A stretch of DNA of 61,979 nt from Rhodobiaceae bacterium (GCA_002721725.1 PBLK01000025.1:1-61979), one strand, 5' to 3'; positions 1 through 9,344 are shown, counted from the stretch's first letter. Notes: a model not told the origin generated them from the letters alone. A program made the numbers and translations.

Positions 1-25
1 AAGACTGCTTTAGTCTGTTGGTCTG

Positions 26-102
26 TGGCGCACCGGGGAGGATTCGAACCCCCGACCCCTTGATTCGTAGTCAAGTACTCTATCCAGCTGAGCTACCGGT
101 GC
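26..102 (-). tRNA. tRNA-Arg (anticodon ACG)
   Basis: The minus strand folds as a full cloverleaf. The 7-bp acceptor stem is GCACCGG with CCGGTGC, followed by discriminator G and an encoded CCA at the low-coordinate end. The anticodon loop CTACGAA (complement of 64-70) gives anticodon ACG, which reads CGN arginine codons after A34-to-I editing. The T arm carries the usual GGTTCGAATCC. Confidence 0.95.
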
Positions 103-155
103 GTTGCCCTGGGTTTTACTGGCTGGTCTTTGTGATTGCAAGGGGCGATTAAAAT

Positions 156-1184
156 TTACCTGTCAAAGCGGTCGCGGTAGGCAGGCACCCCACCCAGAGC
201 GGTTGCCTCAAACACACCGCGAGCCACGGCGCGGGTCACACAGTCAGCCGCCAAAGCGCCCAATTCGGCCAAAGCAAGGGGACGCGCCGCCTGCGTCTCC
301 GCCAGTTTCTCGGCCCCTGTCGCCAGCACAAAAATCGTGTCACCATCAAACGGCGTATGTACCGAACGAATGGCTCTCGCCATGCCATCATGCGCCATAA
401 TGGCAACGCGACAGGCTTCCGCCACCGTCAAGTCAACGGCCACGGCGACCACACCGATTGTCGTATTGGTTAGGGCGGCACCCAATTTACTGTCGGCCAT
501 TGGATGCGCGCCTGCATTGGCAACTTGACCAATAAGCGACGGCAAACCAAATTCCGGCGCGCCACCCATTTCAAGCGCATGCCCTTGCGCCCAAAAACGC
601 CCCGCTTTATCAATCACACTGCCTACTGGATTGACCGCCATAAGCGCGCCTGCTTTCACGGTACCGTCGTCAAGCGCTACAGAGGCGCTGCCCAGCCCCC
701 CCTTTAACTGACCGGCTTGTGCGCCATATCCTGCACCGATATTGCCAAGCTCAAAATCGCGCGTCAGCGCACCGTAAGCATCGCGCCCCAATTGCCCGTA
801 AGGCGGGGTGTCGCCCCAATCCTTATCGCCGCCATTGGAAACATCGAATAAAATAGCTGCCGGCACAATCGGTGAAGGCTTAGGCGCACCGGTCTGAAAA
901 CCACGCCCTTCAGCACCCATTGCGGCAGTCACACCCGAAGCGGCATCGAGGCCAAAAACCGAGCCCCCCGCCAAGACAACCGCATGCGCCTCACTTACCA
1001 ATGTTTCGGGCTTTAACGCATCGGTTTCGCGCGTGCCCGGCCCACCGCCGAGACTGCTAACGCCAATCACCGCCGGCGTATCGGGCACAATCACGCTTAC
1101 ACCGCTGCGCAGATTTACATCGGCGGCATGACCGACTTGAATACCGGCAATATCAGTAATCAGATTTTTTTTCCCGGGGGTCAT
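156..1184 (-). CDS. P1 family (S58, DmpA-like) aminopeptidase
   Basis: This is a member of the DmpA/P1 peptidase family, self-cleaving Ntn-type hydrolases that release N-terminal amino acids, some with D- or beta-amino-acid activity. The N-terminal ITDIAGIQVGHA, the middle VLAGGSVFGLDAASGV and the GAGYGA...KGGLGSAS stretch are the family landmarks. The Ser in that last stretch is the expected autoproteolysis residue and nucleophile. A longer reading from 1232 is open, but the ATG at 1184 has a good GGAAG site just upstream and begins at the family's usual N-terminus. No signal peptide is seen, so it is probably cytoplasmic. The exact substrate cannot be told. It stands alone, about 95 bp downstream of the oxidoreductase gene on the same strand. 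Confidence 0.85.
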   Translation of the reverse strand: MTPGKKNLITDIAGIQVGHAADVNLRSGVSVIVPDTPAVIGVSSLGGGPGTRETDALKPETLVSEAHAVVLAGGSVFGLDAASGVTAAMGAEGRGFQTGAPKPSPIVPAAILFDVSNGGDKDWGDTPPYGQLGRDAYGALTRDFELGNIGAGYGAQAGQLKGGLGSASVALDDGTVKAGALMAVNPVGSVIDKAGRFWAQGHALEMGGAPEFGLPSLIGQVANAGAHPMADSKLGAALTNTTIGVVAVAVDLTVAEACRVAIMAHDGMARAIRSVHTPFDGDTIFVLATGAEKLAETQAARPLALAELGALAADCVTRAVARGVFEATALGGVPAYRDRFDR

Positions 1185-1279
1185 TGGCTTCTTCCTTTCG
1201 GCGACGCTAGCCGCGCCGCTCATTTCGGTCAAGCATGGGCGGTCTCGCTTGGATCAACAGCGATAACGGCGCTTTAAGC

Positions 1280-2719
1280 TTAACGGCGAAATAGCGACAA
1301 AAGACCAACTATTTTGCGGGTGCGCGGACCAAATAAGGTCGGTGTGTAATAATCACCAGCCGCCCGCTTAGACGCCTCCCCCCGCGTCGGATAAGGGGCA
1401 ATAACCCCGGCCATAGCTGAAATTGGCAAGCCTTGCGCTAGAGCCATGGTCCAAGGGGCTAACAAATCGCCGGCCCCTTTGCCGACAATTGAGGCACCCA
1501 AAATACGCCCATTGCGCGTTGTCACCACCTTTACCATGCCGCGCATATCGCGCTCGGCGCGAGCGCGGTCATTTTCTTCAAACGGCCAGCGCAGCACTTT
1601 AACAGCGGCATATTTTTCCCGCGCCTCAGCTTCGTTCAATCCGACCGACGCTAATTCGGGATTGGCATAAGTGACGCGCGGCAGAGCGGTGAAATTGACC
1701 TTGGCGGGCAGAAAAAACAAAACATTGCGGATGACCAAACCGGCTTGGTAGCCCGCCGCATGGGTGAATTGAGGCCCACCATTGACATCGCCGATGGCAA
1801 AAATTTTCTTATTGCTGCTGCGTAATCTTTTATCGACGATAATATGCGGCACCGGCCCGTCGCTAACGCTGACGCTTGCTTTGGCCAAATCTAAGGATGC
1901 CAAACTGGGCTTACGCCCCGTTGCCACCAATAAGGTGTCGCCCGTCACCTGGTCGCCATTTTTCAATGAAATAGTAATTTTTGTTCCTGCGCCTTTGCCG
2001 CTAGCGGCTACTGACGCAATGACCGCACGCTCCATCAAAGCAACACCGTCTTCTTGCAATTGGCGCTTGACATGGGCCACGGTTTCAGGATCTTCGCGCC
2101 CTAAAAGGTGTTCAGCTTCCAACACCGTTACCGGGCTGCCGAGGCGGCAAAAAGCTTGAGCCATTTCCACGCCAATGGGCCCGCCGCCGATAATCAATAA
2201 GTGTTTGGGCTGGCGTGAAAGGCTGAAAATAGTCTCATTGGTGAAATAACGTACGGATTTTAGGCCACGAATATTAGGTATGTTAGCTGTTGAACCAGTG
2301 GCGATAACAAAGCGCTTGGCACGAATAATCTTATTGCCCGCTTTCAGCGTCTTGCGGTCGATAAATTTGCCCGTCGCTTCAACTACCCGCACGCCGAGAC
2401 CAGCAAAGCGCTCAACGCTATCGACCGGCTCAATCGCTTCAATAGTTTCGCGCACATGCGTCATCACCGCTTTGAAGTCGACTTTCGGCTCGGCCGCTGC
2501 AACCCCAAAGGGCTTATTGGAATGCCCTATATGCGCGCGCTCAGCCGCTGCCAACAGCGCCTTTGAGGGCACACAGCCATAATTCAAGCAATCACCACCC
2601 ATTTTATGACCTTCGACCAAAACCACTTGTGCGCCCATTTGTGCCGCACCGGCGGCGACAGACAGGCCGCCCGAGCCGCCGCCAATAACGCAAATATCGG
2701 TCTTAATATGCTCAGCCAT
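1280..2719 (-). CDS. FAD-dependent pyridine nucleotide-disulfide oxidoreductase (MerA/Lpd-like)
   Basis: A 479-residue class I flavin disulfide reductase. The N-terminal GGGSGGLSVAAGAA is the FAD Rossmann motif, followed by the redox pair in GGDCLNYGCVPSK (CxxxxC). A second nucleotide-binding motif (IGGGPIGVEMAQ) follows near residue 175, then the FAD-site AIGDVNGG and a C-terminal dimerisation domain. It resembles mercuric reductase, but it lacks an N-terminal HMA domain and a C-terminal vicinal Cys pair, so mercury reduction is not supported. The final residues also lack the HPHPT-type active-site motif of dihydrolipoamide dehydrogenase. The start overlaps the TVP38 gene by 8 bp, so the two are one transcription unit; this pairing of a MerA-like reductase with a TVP38 protein is common. 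Substrate unknown. Confidence 0.88.
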   Translation of the reverse strand: MAEHIKTDICVIGGGSGGLSVAAGAAQMGAQVVLVEGHKMGGDCLNYGCVPSKALLAAAERAHIGHSNKPFGVAAAEPKVDFKAVMTHVRETIEAIEPVDSVERFAGLGVRVVEATGKFIDRKTLKAGNKIIRAKRFVIATGSTANIPNIRGLKSVRYFTNETIFSLSRQPKHLLIIGGGPIGVEMAQAFCRLGSPVTVLEAEHLLGREDPETVAHVKRQLQEDGVALMERAVIASVAASGKGAGTKITISLKNGDQVTGDTLLVATGRKPSLASLDLAKASVSVSDGPVPHIIVDKRLRSSNKKIFAIGDVNGGPQFTHAAGYQAGLVIRNVLFFLPAKVNFTALPRVTYANPELASVGLNEAEAREKYAAVKVLRWPFEENDRARAERDMRGMVKVVTTRNGRILGASIVGKGAGDLLAPWTMALAQGLPISAMAGVIAPYPTRGEASKRAAGDYYTPTLFGPRTRKIVGLLSLFRR

Positions 2720-3443
2720 TTTCTGTCCCTTTCATGCGCCGCCATATAATCGGTGCCAATGACAAAACCGCCAACGCGACAAGCGGTCCCAATATTTCGG
2801 GGCTTTGCATGATGCTCAAATCAGGGCGTTCGCCCGATTGCAATAGAACCGAAATACCATTGCCGATGGAAGCAAAAACAAATGTCCCCGGCATAATGCC
2901 GAAGAAAGTGGTCAGCAAAAATATTGGAAAGCGCACGCCGACCAGCGCCGCCCCCAAATTGACGATGAAAAAGGGAAATATCGGCAAAAGCCGCAAGACC
3001 AGCATATAGGACCAAGCATCGCGGTTAAACGCGGCTTCGAATTTCTGCAAAGCCGGGCCGGCGCGGGCGCGCAAGGCGTCGCCGATGACATAGCGCGCTG
3101 CAACAAAAAGCCCGCTGGCCCCCAATGTCGCCGAAAAAACAATAATCACCCCGCCGGCCCAAGTGCCGAACATTAAGCCACCGGCCAGGCTGAGCCATAA
3201 AGCGCCGGGCAGAGAAAAGGCAACCGCGGCGATGTAAACAGCCATATAGGCCATTATGGTCATAAGCCGATTTTCAGCCACGGCGCGCTTTAACGCTGCC
3301 TCATTTTCTGCCAAACCCTGATAGCTGATAAGGCTGTCCAAATCGAAAATGAAAAAGCCGACCAACAGAGCGGCAAACAGGCCTACAAGGGCCAGTTTTT
3401 TGCGCTGCGCGCAGACTGCGGCAGTTTTATTATTATTGCTCAT
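2712..3443 (-). CDS. TVP38/TMEM64 (VTT/DedA-like) inner-membrane protein
   Basis: An integral membrane protein of about 243 residues. One N-terminal transmembrane helix (LALVGLFAALLVGFFIF) is followed by the VTT domain, with the signature SLPGALWLSLAGGLMFG, the re-entrant-loop region GASGLFVAARY, and RLLPIFPFFIVNLGAALVGV. Family members act in membrane or lipid homeostasis and possibly lipid scrambling; the specific role here is unknown. The open frame reaches 3488 with a TTG, but the ATG at 3443 begins a more usual N-terminus. It overlaps the downstream flavoprotein gene by 8 bp. It is divergent from the rpmH operon, sharing roughly 145 bp of upstream DNA. Confidence 0.85.
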   Translation of the reverse strand: MSNNNKTAAVCAQRKKLALVGLFAALLVGFFIFDLDSLISYQGLAENEAALKRAVAENRLMTIMAYMAVYIAAVAFSLPGALWLSLAGGLMFGTWAGGVIIVFSATLGASGLFVAARYVIGDALRARAGPALQKFEAAFNRDAWSYMLVLRLLPIFPFFIVNLGAALVGVRFPIFLLTTFFGIMPGTFVFASIGNGISVLLQSGERPDLSIMQSPEILGPLVALAVLSLAPIIWRRMKGTENG

Positions 3444-3493
3444 TATTGCGCGCCCCCAATTGCGAGAAGTAACGGGAAATAAAGTCAATAAGA

Positions 3494-3522
3494 TTGACTT
3501 TGCCCTCGTTTTTAGCTAAATC
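3494..3522 (+). promoter_or_regulatory. sigma-70-type promoter of the rpmH-rnpA-yidC operon
   Basis: TTGACT at 3494-3499 and TAAATC at 3517-3522 are separated by 17 bp, ahead of rpmH. Seen by eye only. Confidence 0.5.
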
Positions 3523-3589
3523 CGCCCGAGATATAAACGGACTTCAACAGAAAAACATTATTTTTCTGTTTTTCGAAGGAGTGGATCAG

Positions 3590-3724
3590 GTGAAAAGAAC
3601 TTTCCAACCAAGCAATCTGGTGCGCAAACGCCGCCACGGTTTCCGTTCCCGCATGGCCACCAAAAACGGCCGTCTGGTTTTGGCGCGTCGACGCGCACGC
3701 GGCCGCAAAACCCTGTCTGCCTAA
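3590..3724 (+). CDS. rpmH: 50S ribosomal protein L34
   Basis: L34 is a small basic protein of the large ribosomal subunit. The reading frame from the GTG at 3590 gives 44 residues, the standard length, beginning [18 protein letters not shown] and ending [16 protein letters not shown] ribosome-binding site lies at 3575-3581, so the longer upstream reading of this frame is not used. It is followed 9 bp later by rnpA, the near-universal arrangement. L34 is lysine- and arginine-rich throughout, with RKRR and ARRRARGRK runs contacting rRNA. Confidence 0.97.
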   Translation: MKRTFQPSNLVRKRRHGFRSRMATKNGRLVLARRRARGRKTLSA

Positions 3725-3733
3725 AACGTTTTC

Positions 3734-4117
3734 ATGACGAACCAAGGTCACGCGCTGTCAAGCTTGCGCGTTAGGCGCTTGTTTCTCGCTGCCGCAAAGG
3801 GCGACAAGGAAGTTCGACGCGGGCTGATTGTGCAGGCACGCGCGCGCGACATAGACGAACCGTCAACGACCCCGGTGCGTTATGGGCTGACGGCCAGCAA
3901 GAAAATCGGCAATGCGGTGGCGCGCAACCGGGCGCGGCGACGGCTGCGCGCGGTGGCGCAAGAAATTTTGCCGCTGGAAGGCCAAGCCGGTTTCGATTAT
4001 GTGATGATAGGCAGGGTGCACACCGCACTGCGACCCTGGAGTAGACTGAAAAGCGATTTGCGTTCTGCCCTCAGGGCCTTGCACGAAAACGCACCCGAGA
4101 ATGTAGAAAATGCTTAA
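3734..4117 (+). CDS. rnpA: Ribonuclease P protein component
   Basis: RnpA is the protein cofactor of RNase P, which trims the 5' leader from pre-tRNA. The 127-residue product carries the RNR signature as KKIGNAVARNRARRRLR, about residues 56-72, preceded by the beta-strand RYGLTAS. It sits between rpmH and yidC. Only 11 bp separate it from yidC, so the small membrane-insertion factor gene yidD, usually found in this gap, is absent here. Length and motif are normal. Confidence 0.95.
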   Translation: MTNQGHALSSLRVRRLFLAAAKGDKEVRRGLIVQARARDIDEPSTTPVRYGLTASKKIGNAVARNRARRRLRAVAQEILPLEGQAGFDYVMIGRVHTALRPWSRLKSDLRSALRALHENAPENVENA

Positions 4118-4128
4118 GGATATGACCG

Positions 4129-5976
4129 ATGAATGACCAAAATAATTTTTTAATGGCCATTATTTTAAGCCTTGCCGTTTTATTGGGGTGGCAGTTTTTC
4201 GTCACCGAGCCGCGCCTAGCAGAGGAGCGTGCGCGCCAGCAAGCGCTTGCCGAAACGCCGCAAGAAGCCGAAAATGGCGCGCCGCGCGCCGACGGGCTGA
4301 CCGCTAATATGGCCCCGCAAGCCACACCACAGCGTGGCAATGCACCGCTGCGCCCGGAAGTGGCGAATAATCGGGTCACTGAGGGGCTTGCCAACTCACC
4401 CCGCGTCACGATTGAAACCCCGCAATTGACAGGTTCGATTGCACTTATGGGCGCGCGTTTTGATGATTTGGTGCTGACCGCTTACGGTGCCGACGCAAGG
4501 GAAGATGCGCCGCGGCAAATATTGCTGCAACGCGAAGGCCAAACCGGACATTGGCAGGCGCAACACGGTTTTGTAGCCGCCCCCGACAGCAAGGTGACCT
4601 TGCCCGATGAAAGAACCGTCTGGCAAGCCGGCGGCAATGGGCGGCTGACCCCATCCACGCCGGTGACGCTGCGCCATGTCACGCCGGAAGGTTTGGTCTT
4701 GTCGCAAACCATAAGCGTTGACGACAATTATATGTTCACCATCACCCAGCGCGCGCAAAACGGCTCGGGCGAAACGCTGACGCTCTACCCTTTCGGGCAA
4801 ATAGCACGAACTGGGACGCCGCAACTCACCGATTTGTTCATTTTGCACGAAGGGCCAATCGGCTTTTTCGGCGAAGAGGGCCTTATCGAGATTGACTATG
4901 ATGATTTGTTGAGCGACGGGCCGGTCAAGCAAAGCGCCACAGGCGGCTGGCTCGGCATCACTGATAAATATTGGGCCGCCGCGCTTATTCCGCCGCAAGA
5001 CCAAGCTTTTACCGGCCGTTTTACCGGCCGCGCGGATGATAGGCTGGGCGGCCAGACCGCCCCGGTCTATCGCAGCGATTTTCTGCTCGCCGGACAAGCA
5101 TTGGCACCGGGCCAAAGCTTTGAAAGCACGAGCCGGTTTTTTGCCGGTGCCAAGCGTGTTGATGTGATTGATGCCTATGCCGATAACGGCGTCACGCGTT
5201 TTGACCTGCTGATTGATTGGGGCTGGTTTTACTTCCTGACCAAGCCGATGTTTAACGCGCTGTCGCTATTTTACGCATTTTTCGGCAATTACGGCATTGC
5301 CATTTTGCTGGTCACCGTGCTCATCAAGCTGGCCTTTTTCCCACTCGCCAATCGCTCTTATGAAACCATGGCGAAAATGAAAAAACTGCAGCCACGCATG
5401 TTGCAAATCCGCGAAGTCTATAAAGACGACCGGCAAGCGCAGCAGCAGGAATTGATGAAAATTTACCGCGAGGAAAAGCTTAATCCGCTGGCCGGGTGTT
5501 TACCCATTCTCATTCAAATACCGGTGTTCTTCTCGATTTACAAAGTGCTCTTCGTGACCATTGATATGCGTCACCAGCCTTTCTTTGGCTGGATTCAAGA
5601 CCTGTCAGCCCCTGACCCGACCTCGCTTTTCAATCTATTCGGCCTGTTGCCATATGATGTGCCGAGCTTTTTGCTGATCGGCATTTGGCCGGTTTTGATG
5701 GGTTTTACCATGTATGTGCAAATGCAAATGAACCCGCCGCCGCCCGACCCGATACAGGCACGCATGTTCCAAATCCTGCCCATATTCTTTACCTTTATTC
5801 TTGCCGGTTTCCCGGCCGGTCTGGTGATTTATTGGGCCTGGAACAATTTCCTATCGCTCTTGCAGCAGGGTTATATTATGCGCCGCCACGGTGTTGAGAT
5901 TGAGCTTCTACAAAATCTCGGCTTTCGGCGCAAAGCCGCACAGCAAGGCGACAATGATGACGGATCAACAGGATAG
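4129..5976 (+). CDS. yidC: Membrane protein insertase YidC
   Basis: YidC inserts and folds inner-membrane proteins with or without SecYEG. At 615 residues it is the long Gram-negative form: an N-terminal transmembrane helix ([19 protein letters not shown]), a large periplasmic beta-super-sandwich domain to about residue 355, then the conserved five-helix core. Core landmarks include FNALSLFYAFFGNYGIAILLVTVLIK, the cytoplasmic coiled-coil hairpin MAKMKKLQPRMLQIREVYKDD, and the C-terminal GLVIYWAWNNFLSLLQQ. Its 3' end overlaps engB by about 23 bp, indicating translational coupling. Confidence 0.97.
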   Translation: MNDQNNFLMAIILSLAVLLGWQFFVTEPRLAEERARQQALAETPQEAENGAPRADGLTANMAPQATPQRGNAPLRPEVANNRVTEGLANSPRVTIETPQLTGSIALMGARFDDLVLTAYGADAREDAPRQILLQREGQTGHWQAQHGFVAAPDSKVTLPDERTVWQAGGNGRLTPSTPVTLRHVTPEGLVLSQTISVDDNYMFTITQRAQNGSGETLTLYPFGQIARTGTPQLTDLFILHEGPIGFFGEEGLIEIDYDDLLSDGPVKQSATGGWLGITDKYWAAALIPPQDQAFTGRFTGRADDRLGGQTAPVYRSDFLLAGQALAPGQSFESTSRFFAGAKRVDVIDAYADNGVTRFDLLIDWGWFYFLTKPMFNALSLFYAFFGNYGIAILLVTVLIKLAFFPLANRSYETMAKMKKLQPRMLQIREVYKDDRQAQQQELMKIYREEKLNPLAGCLPILIQIPVFFSIYKVLFVTIDMRHQPFFGWIQDLSAPDPTSLFNLFGLLPYDVPSFLLIGIWPVLMGFTMYVQMQMNPPPPDPIQARMFQILPIFFTFILAGFPAGLVIYWAWNNFLSLLQQGYIMRRHGVEIELLQNLGFRRKAAQQGDNDDGSTG

Positions 5977-6640
5977 TCAGACTGCCGCACTGGTCGAGGC
6001 CGGTCGCTGGCTCTTGGCGCAAGGCACAGAGTTCAAATTCGGTGTCGTGGCGCTGGAGGCCCTGCCCGCCCCTGACCGCATTGAAGTTGCCTTTGCCGGA
6101 CGCTCAAATGTCGGTAAGTCATCGTTGATCAATGCGCTGACCGGCACCAAAGGATTGGCGCGCACTTCCAATACGCCGGGGCGCACACAAGAGCTGAATT
6201 TTTTCCTACTCGCGCCGCAGCGCAATGACGGCGCGGCATGGTTGGTTGATTTGCCGGGCTATGGCTATGCGCGCGAAAGCAAAGCCAAAATCGCCGCCTG
6301 GAATAAATTGCTCAATGCTTATTTGCGTGGTCGCCCCAATTTGCGGCGCATTTTCATGCTGGTCGATAGCCGTCACGGGCTGAAAAAAAACGACCTCGCA
6401 ATGATGGATGATTTGGATGCGGCGGCGGTGTCTTATCAAATCGTGCTGACCAAAACCGACAAGTTGAAAAGCGGCGCGCTCGATGCGTTGATTGTGCAAA
6501 CCCAAACGGCGCTCCAAAAACGCCCGGCTGCCCACCCTGAGATAATCGCCACATCGAGCGAAAAAAATCAGGGCATTGAGCTTGTGCGCGCGGCCATTGC
6601 AAGTCTGGTTGATTTGTCCGAATTGGGATATAAGGCCTGA
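5954..6640 (+). CDS. engB: Ribosome biogenesis GTP-binding protein EngB/YsxC/YihA
   Basis: An essential small GTPase for large-subunit assembly. G-motifs are visible: G1 GRSNVGKSSL, G3 DLPGYGYA and G4 TKTDKL. The frame is open upstream to 5891 inside yidC, but the paired ATGs at 5954/5957 follow an AAGGCG and give the usual length of about 228 residues. The stretch ahead (GTEFKFGVVALEALP) is the typical N-terminal lead-in. It overlaps the yidC 3' end and is followed 18 bp later by argB. Confidence 0.93.
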   Translation: MMTDQQDSQTAALVEAGRWLLAQGTEFKFGVVALEALPAPDRIEVAFAGRSNVGKSSLINALTGTKGLARTSNTPGRTQELNFFLLAPQRNDGAAWLVDLPGYGYARESKAKIAAWNKLLNAYLRGRPNLRRIFMLVDSRHGLKKNDLAMMDDLDAAAVSYQIVLTKTDKLKSGALDALIVQTQTALQKRPAAHPEIIATSSEKNQGIELVRAAIASLVDLSELGYKA

Positions 6641-6658
6641 TATAATTTCGGAGTTTGC

Positions 6659-7582
6659 ATGGCAGGCAAAACAAAATCATCGGCAAAAAACAAAACAGCC
6701 AATCCGTCGGATTGGCTGGCAAAGGCGCATGTGCTGAGCGAAGCGCTGCCTTTCATGCAGCTTTACGACAAAAAAACTGTGGTAATTAAATATGGCGGCC
6801 ACGCTATGGGCGATGATGTGCTGGCGCGCCAATTTGCGCATGATGTGGTGCTGCTCAAGCAATCGGGCATTAATCCGGTGATTGTGCATGGCGGCGGGCC
6901 GCAAATTGCCGCCATGCTGGAACGGCTGAACATTAAAAGCAGTTTCAAAAACGGCTTGCGGGTCACCGATGCGCAAACCATTGAAGTGGTCGAAATGGTG
7001 CTGGCCGGCGCCATCAACAAACAAATCGTCACCGCGCTCAATGCGGCGGGCGGCACGGCGGTCGGCCTGTCGGGCAAAGACGGCGATTTATTGGTCGCCA
7101 AAAAGACCCGCAGCAAAGCTAAAGACCCGACCTCCAATGTTGAAAAAGCCGTCAATCTCGGCTTTGTCGGCACGCCGCAAAAGGTCAATAGCCATATTCT
7201 CGATGTCATGCTGGCCTCGGATATTATTCCCGTCATTGCGCCGATTGCGACTTCGGCAAGCGGCCAGACCCTCAATGTCAATGCCGATACGGCAGCCGGT
7301 GCCATTGCCGCCGCTTTAGGGGCCGAGCGCTTGCTGATGCTGACCGATGTCGATGGCGTGAAAGACAAAAAGGGCAAATTGATTGAACGCTTGAGCAAGG
7401 CGCAAGCGGCGCGGCTGATTAAAAACGGGACGGCGCAGGGCGGTATGATTCCGAAATTGCAGACCGCCATTGATGCGGTGAAAAACGGTGTTGCCGCCAC
7501 CGCCATTCTCGATGGCCGCGTGCAGCACGCCATTTTGCTGGAATTATTTACCGAGCTGGGTGCCGGCACATTAATCGAGTGA
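6659..7582 (+). CDS. argB: Acetylglutamate kinase
   Basis: ArgB phosphorylates N-acetyl-L-glutamate, the second step of arginine biosynthesis, in the cytoplasm. The 307 residues contain the amino-acid-kinase motifs: [10 protein letters not shown] (phosphate-binding lysine), [10 protein letters not shown] and the C-terminal [18 protein letters not shown] lies just upstream of the ATG. It is downstream of engB, an arrangement common in Alphaproteobacteria. The N-terminal helix region present here is often associated with hexameric, arginine-inhibited forms; inhibition is inferred only. Confidence 0.96.
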   Translation: MAGKTKSSAKNKTANPSDWLAKAHVLSEALPFMQLYDKKTVVIKYGGHAMGDDVLARQFAHDVVLLKQSGINPVIVHGGGPQIAAMLERLNIKSSFKNGLRVTDAQTIEVVEMVLAGAINKQIVTALNAAGGTAVGLSGKDGDLLVAKKTRSKAKDPTSNVEKAVNLGFVGTPQKVNSHILDVMLASDIIPVIAPIATSASGQTLNVNADTAAGAIAAALGAERLLMLTDVDGVKDKKGKLIERLSKAQAARLIKNGTAQGGMIPKLQTAIDAVKNGVAATAILDGRVQHAILLELFTELGAGTLIE

Positions 7583-7586
7583 CAAA

Positions 7587-8585
7587 ATGCGCCGCACTCT
7601 CATCTGCCTGATTTTCTGCCTCGCCCTGTTCAGCGTCCCGACTGAGGCGCGCGCCGATATGCGGCTGTGCAATGAAACTTCCTATGTGTTGCAGGCTGCA
7701 GCCTCTGTGCGCCAGGGCGTGGTCAGCAAAACCGAGGGCTGGATAGAAATCCTGCCCGGCGCATGCGCCATTGCTTTGGCCGATATGCCCGATGATACGC
7801 AAGCCTATGTCTATGCCAAATCAGATGAAGCCCATGCCGGTGAGGGGTTGGTTTTTGACGGTGGCGAGCGTTTTTGTGTCGCCGCCGAGAACCGCCAATT
7901 CAGCATTGAGGGGCGTCGCGAATGCCGCCGCCGTGGCCTGATTGAGGCCGATTTCGCGGTGGTGGCCGGCAGTACGGGGCGGCGCTTGGTCGAGTTTACC
8001 GAAAAAAGCAATTATGGTCGCCGCCGCGCCCGCATGGCCGGCACGCAACGCCTTTTGAGCGATTTGCAATATGATATTGGGCCGATTGACGGCTTTGGCG
8101 GTGAGCGCACGCGCGAGGCCGAAGCCGCCTATAAGCTACGCTATGGCGTGAAAGGCAATCCGAAAGGTGAAGCCCTGCTGGGCAAGCTTATCCAAACCGT
8201 GCAGAGTGAGGCCGGTGAGCGCGGCCTGACCTTATGCAACCGCACCGACCATTTGGTCTGGGCGGCGACCGGGCAATTGAAAAATGAAAGCTTTCAAAGC
8301 CGCGGCTGGCGGCGTGTTCCAGCTGATGAGTGCACGCAAGTGATCAATGAGAGCCTGAGCGATCGTTATTATTTCTACTATGCCGAAGCGGTCGGCGAAG
8401 ATGGCCGCTTGGTGCGCGAGGCGGGACGCGCCAAAATTTGGAGCGGCGAGCGCGCGCTGTGCACCAAGCCGACACGTTTTGCCATTGAGGGTGAAGGAAA
8501 TTGCTTGGCGCGCGGCTATGACCGACATGGCTTTACCCGCATCGACACGGGGGCGGCGCGCCGTTGGACGATTAATTTGGAATAA
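7587..8585 (+). CDS. Exported protein with two DUF1036 domains
   Basis: A 332-residue predicted periplasmic protein. A signal peptide (LICLIFCLALFSVPTEARA, cleavage near residue 23) is followed by a first DUF1036-type domain starting MRLCNETSYVLQAA with GWIEILPGAC. A central stretch (LLSDLQYDIGPIDGFGG) resembles a peptidoglycan_binding_1 repeat. A second DUF1036 domain follows, starting LTLCNRTDHLVWAA with GWRRVPADEC. DUF1036 proteins are of unknown function. The internal duplication with a peptidoglycan-binding-like linker suggests an envelope role. It lies 4 bp after argB and its stop overlaps the next start (TAATG), so it belongs to the same transcription unit. Confidence 0.8.
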   Translation: MRRTLICLIFCLALFSVPTEARADMRLCNETSYVLQAAASVRQGVVSKTEGWIEILPGACAIALADMPDDTQAYVYAKSDEAHAGEGLVFDGGERFCVAAENRQFSIEGRRECRRRGLIEADFAVVAGSTGRRLVEFTEKSNYGRRRARMAGTQRLLSDLQYDIGPIDGFGGERTREAEAAYKLRYGVKGNPKGEALLGKLIQTVQSEAGERGLTLCNRTDHLVWAATGQLKNESFQSRGWRRVPADECTQVINESLSDRYYFYYAEAVGEDGRLVREAGRAKIWSGERALCTKPTRFAIEGEGNCLARGYDRHGFTRIDTGAARRWTINLE

Positions 8586-9280
8586 TGATGCAGCGTTTTG
8601 CCACTATTGAGGGCTGGGTATTTGATTTGGACAATACGCTTTATCCGGCCAGCCAAAATCTTTTTGCCCAAATCGACAAACGCATGACCGCTTTTATCGG
8701 CGAGGCTTTGGCGGTTGAGCGCGATGAAGCCTATCGCCTGCAGAAGCAATTTCTCGGTGAATATGGCACTACTTTGGCCGGTTTGATGAATAAGCACGGC
8801 CTGCCGCCCGGCCCGTTTCTCGATTTTGTGCATGATATTGACGTTTCGGTATTGGCCCCGGACCCGAACTTATCTGAGGCGCTGGCCGCCCTGCCCGGCA
8901 AAAAATTTATCTTCACCAATGGCACGGTGGCGCATGCCGAGCGGGTGATGGGGCAGCTTGGCGTTGACGCGCATTTTGAAGATATTTTCGACATTGTGGC
9001 AGGCGATTATTTACCCAAACCAAACCCTGAGATTTATCCCGCCATGCTAGCGCGCTTCGGTTTGGAGGCCGAAAACACGGCATTTTTCGAAGATATGGCA
9101 CGCAATCTGACTCCGGCGCATCAGCTGGGCATGACTACGATTTTGGTCGCGGAAAGCGGCAATGACTCGCTGGAAGTGATGAGCATGCCGCTCGAATATC
9201 GTGAGCAAGACGACACGCATATTCACCACAAGACCGATAATCTCGCCGATTTTCTCAAAACTGTGACGCAATCCTTGTGA
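8585..9280 (+). CDS. HAD-family pyrimidine 5'-nucleotidase
   Basis: A 231-residue HAD hydrolase of the Sdt1/pyrimidine 5'-nucleotidase type, which dephosphorylates UMP/CMP-like nucleotides. Motif I is VFDLDNTLYP (DxD nucleophile), motif II is FTNGT, the lysine motif is near LPKPNPEIY, and motif IV is FFEDMARNL. It overlaps the preceding stop by one base (TAATG). This gene is often found beside dapD in Alphaproteobacteria, as here. No signal peptide; cytoplasmic. Confidence 0.85.
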   Translation: MMQRFATIEGWVFDLDNTLYPASQNLFAQIDKRMTAFIGEALAVERDEAYRLQKQFLGEYGTTLAGLMNKHGLPPGPFLDFVHDIDVSVLAPDPNLSEALAALPGKKFIFTNGTVAHAERVMGQLGVDAHFEDIFDIVAGDYLPKPNPEIYPAMLARFGLEAENTAFFEDMARNLTPAHQLGMTTILVAESGNDSLEVMSMPLEYREQDDTHIHHKTDNLADFLKTVTQSL

Positions 9281-9316
9281 TTGGCAGCCGCCCTTTGAGG
9301 GATTTCGGACATGTGC

Positions 9317-9344
9317 TTGACTGCACAAAAAGGCCTGCTAATTT
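9317..9344 (+). promoter_or_regulatory. Probable dapD promoter
   Basis: TTGACT (9317-9322), a 16-bp spacer and TAATTT (9339-9344), about 40 bp before the dapD start. Read by eye. Confidence 0.4.

Noticed and set aside
1280-2719. Mercuric reductase
   Set aside because: No HMA domain, no C-terminal Cys pair and no other mer genes nearby, so only the broad family is supported.
4396-5115. Long minus-strand open frame inside yidC
   Set aside because: A shadow of yidC codon bias; no ribosome-binding site or family match.
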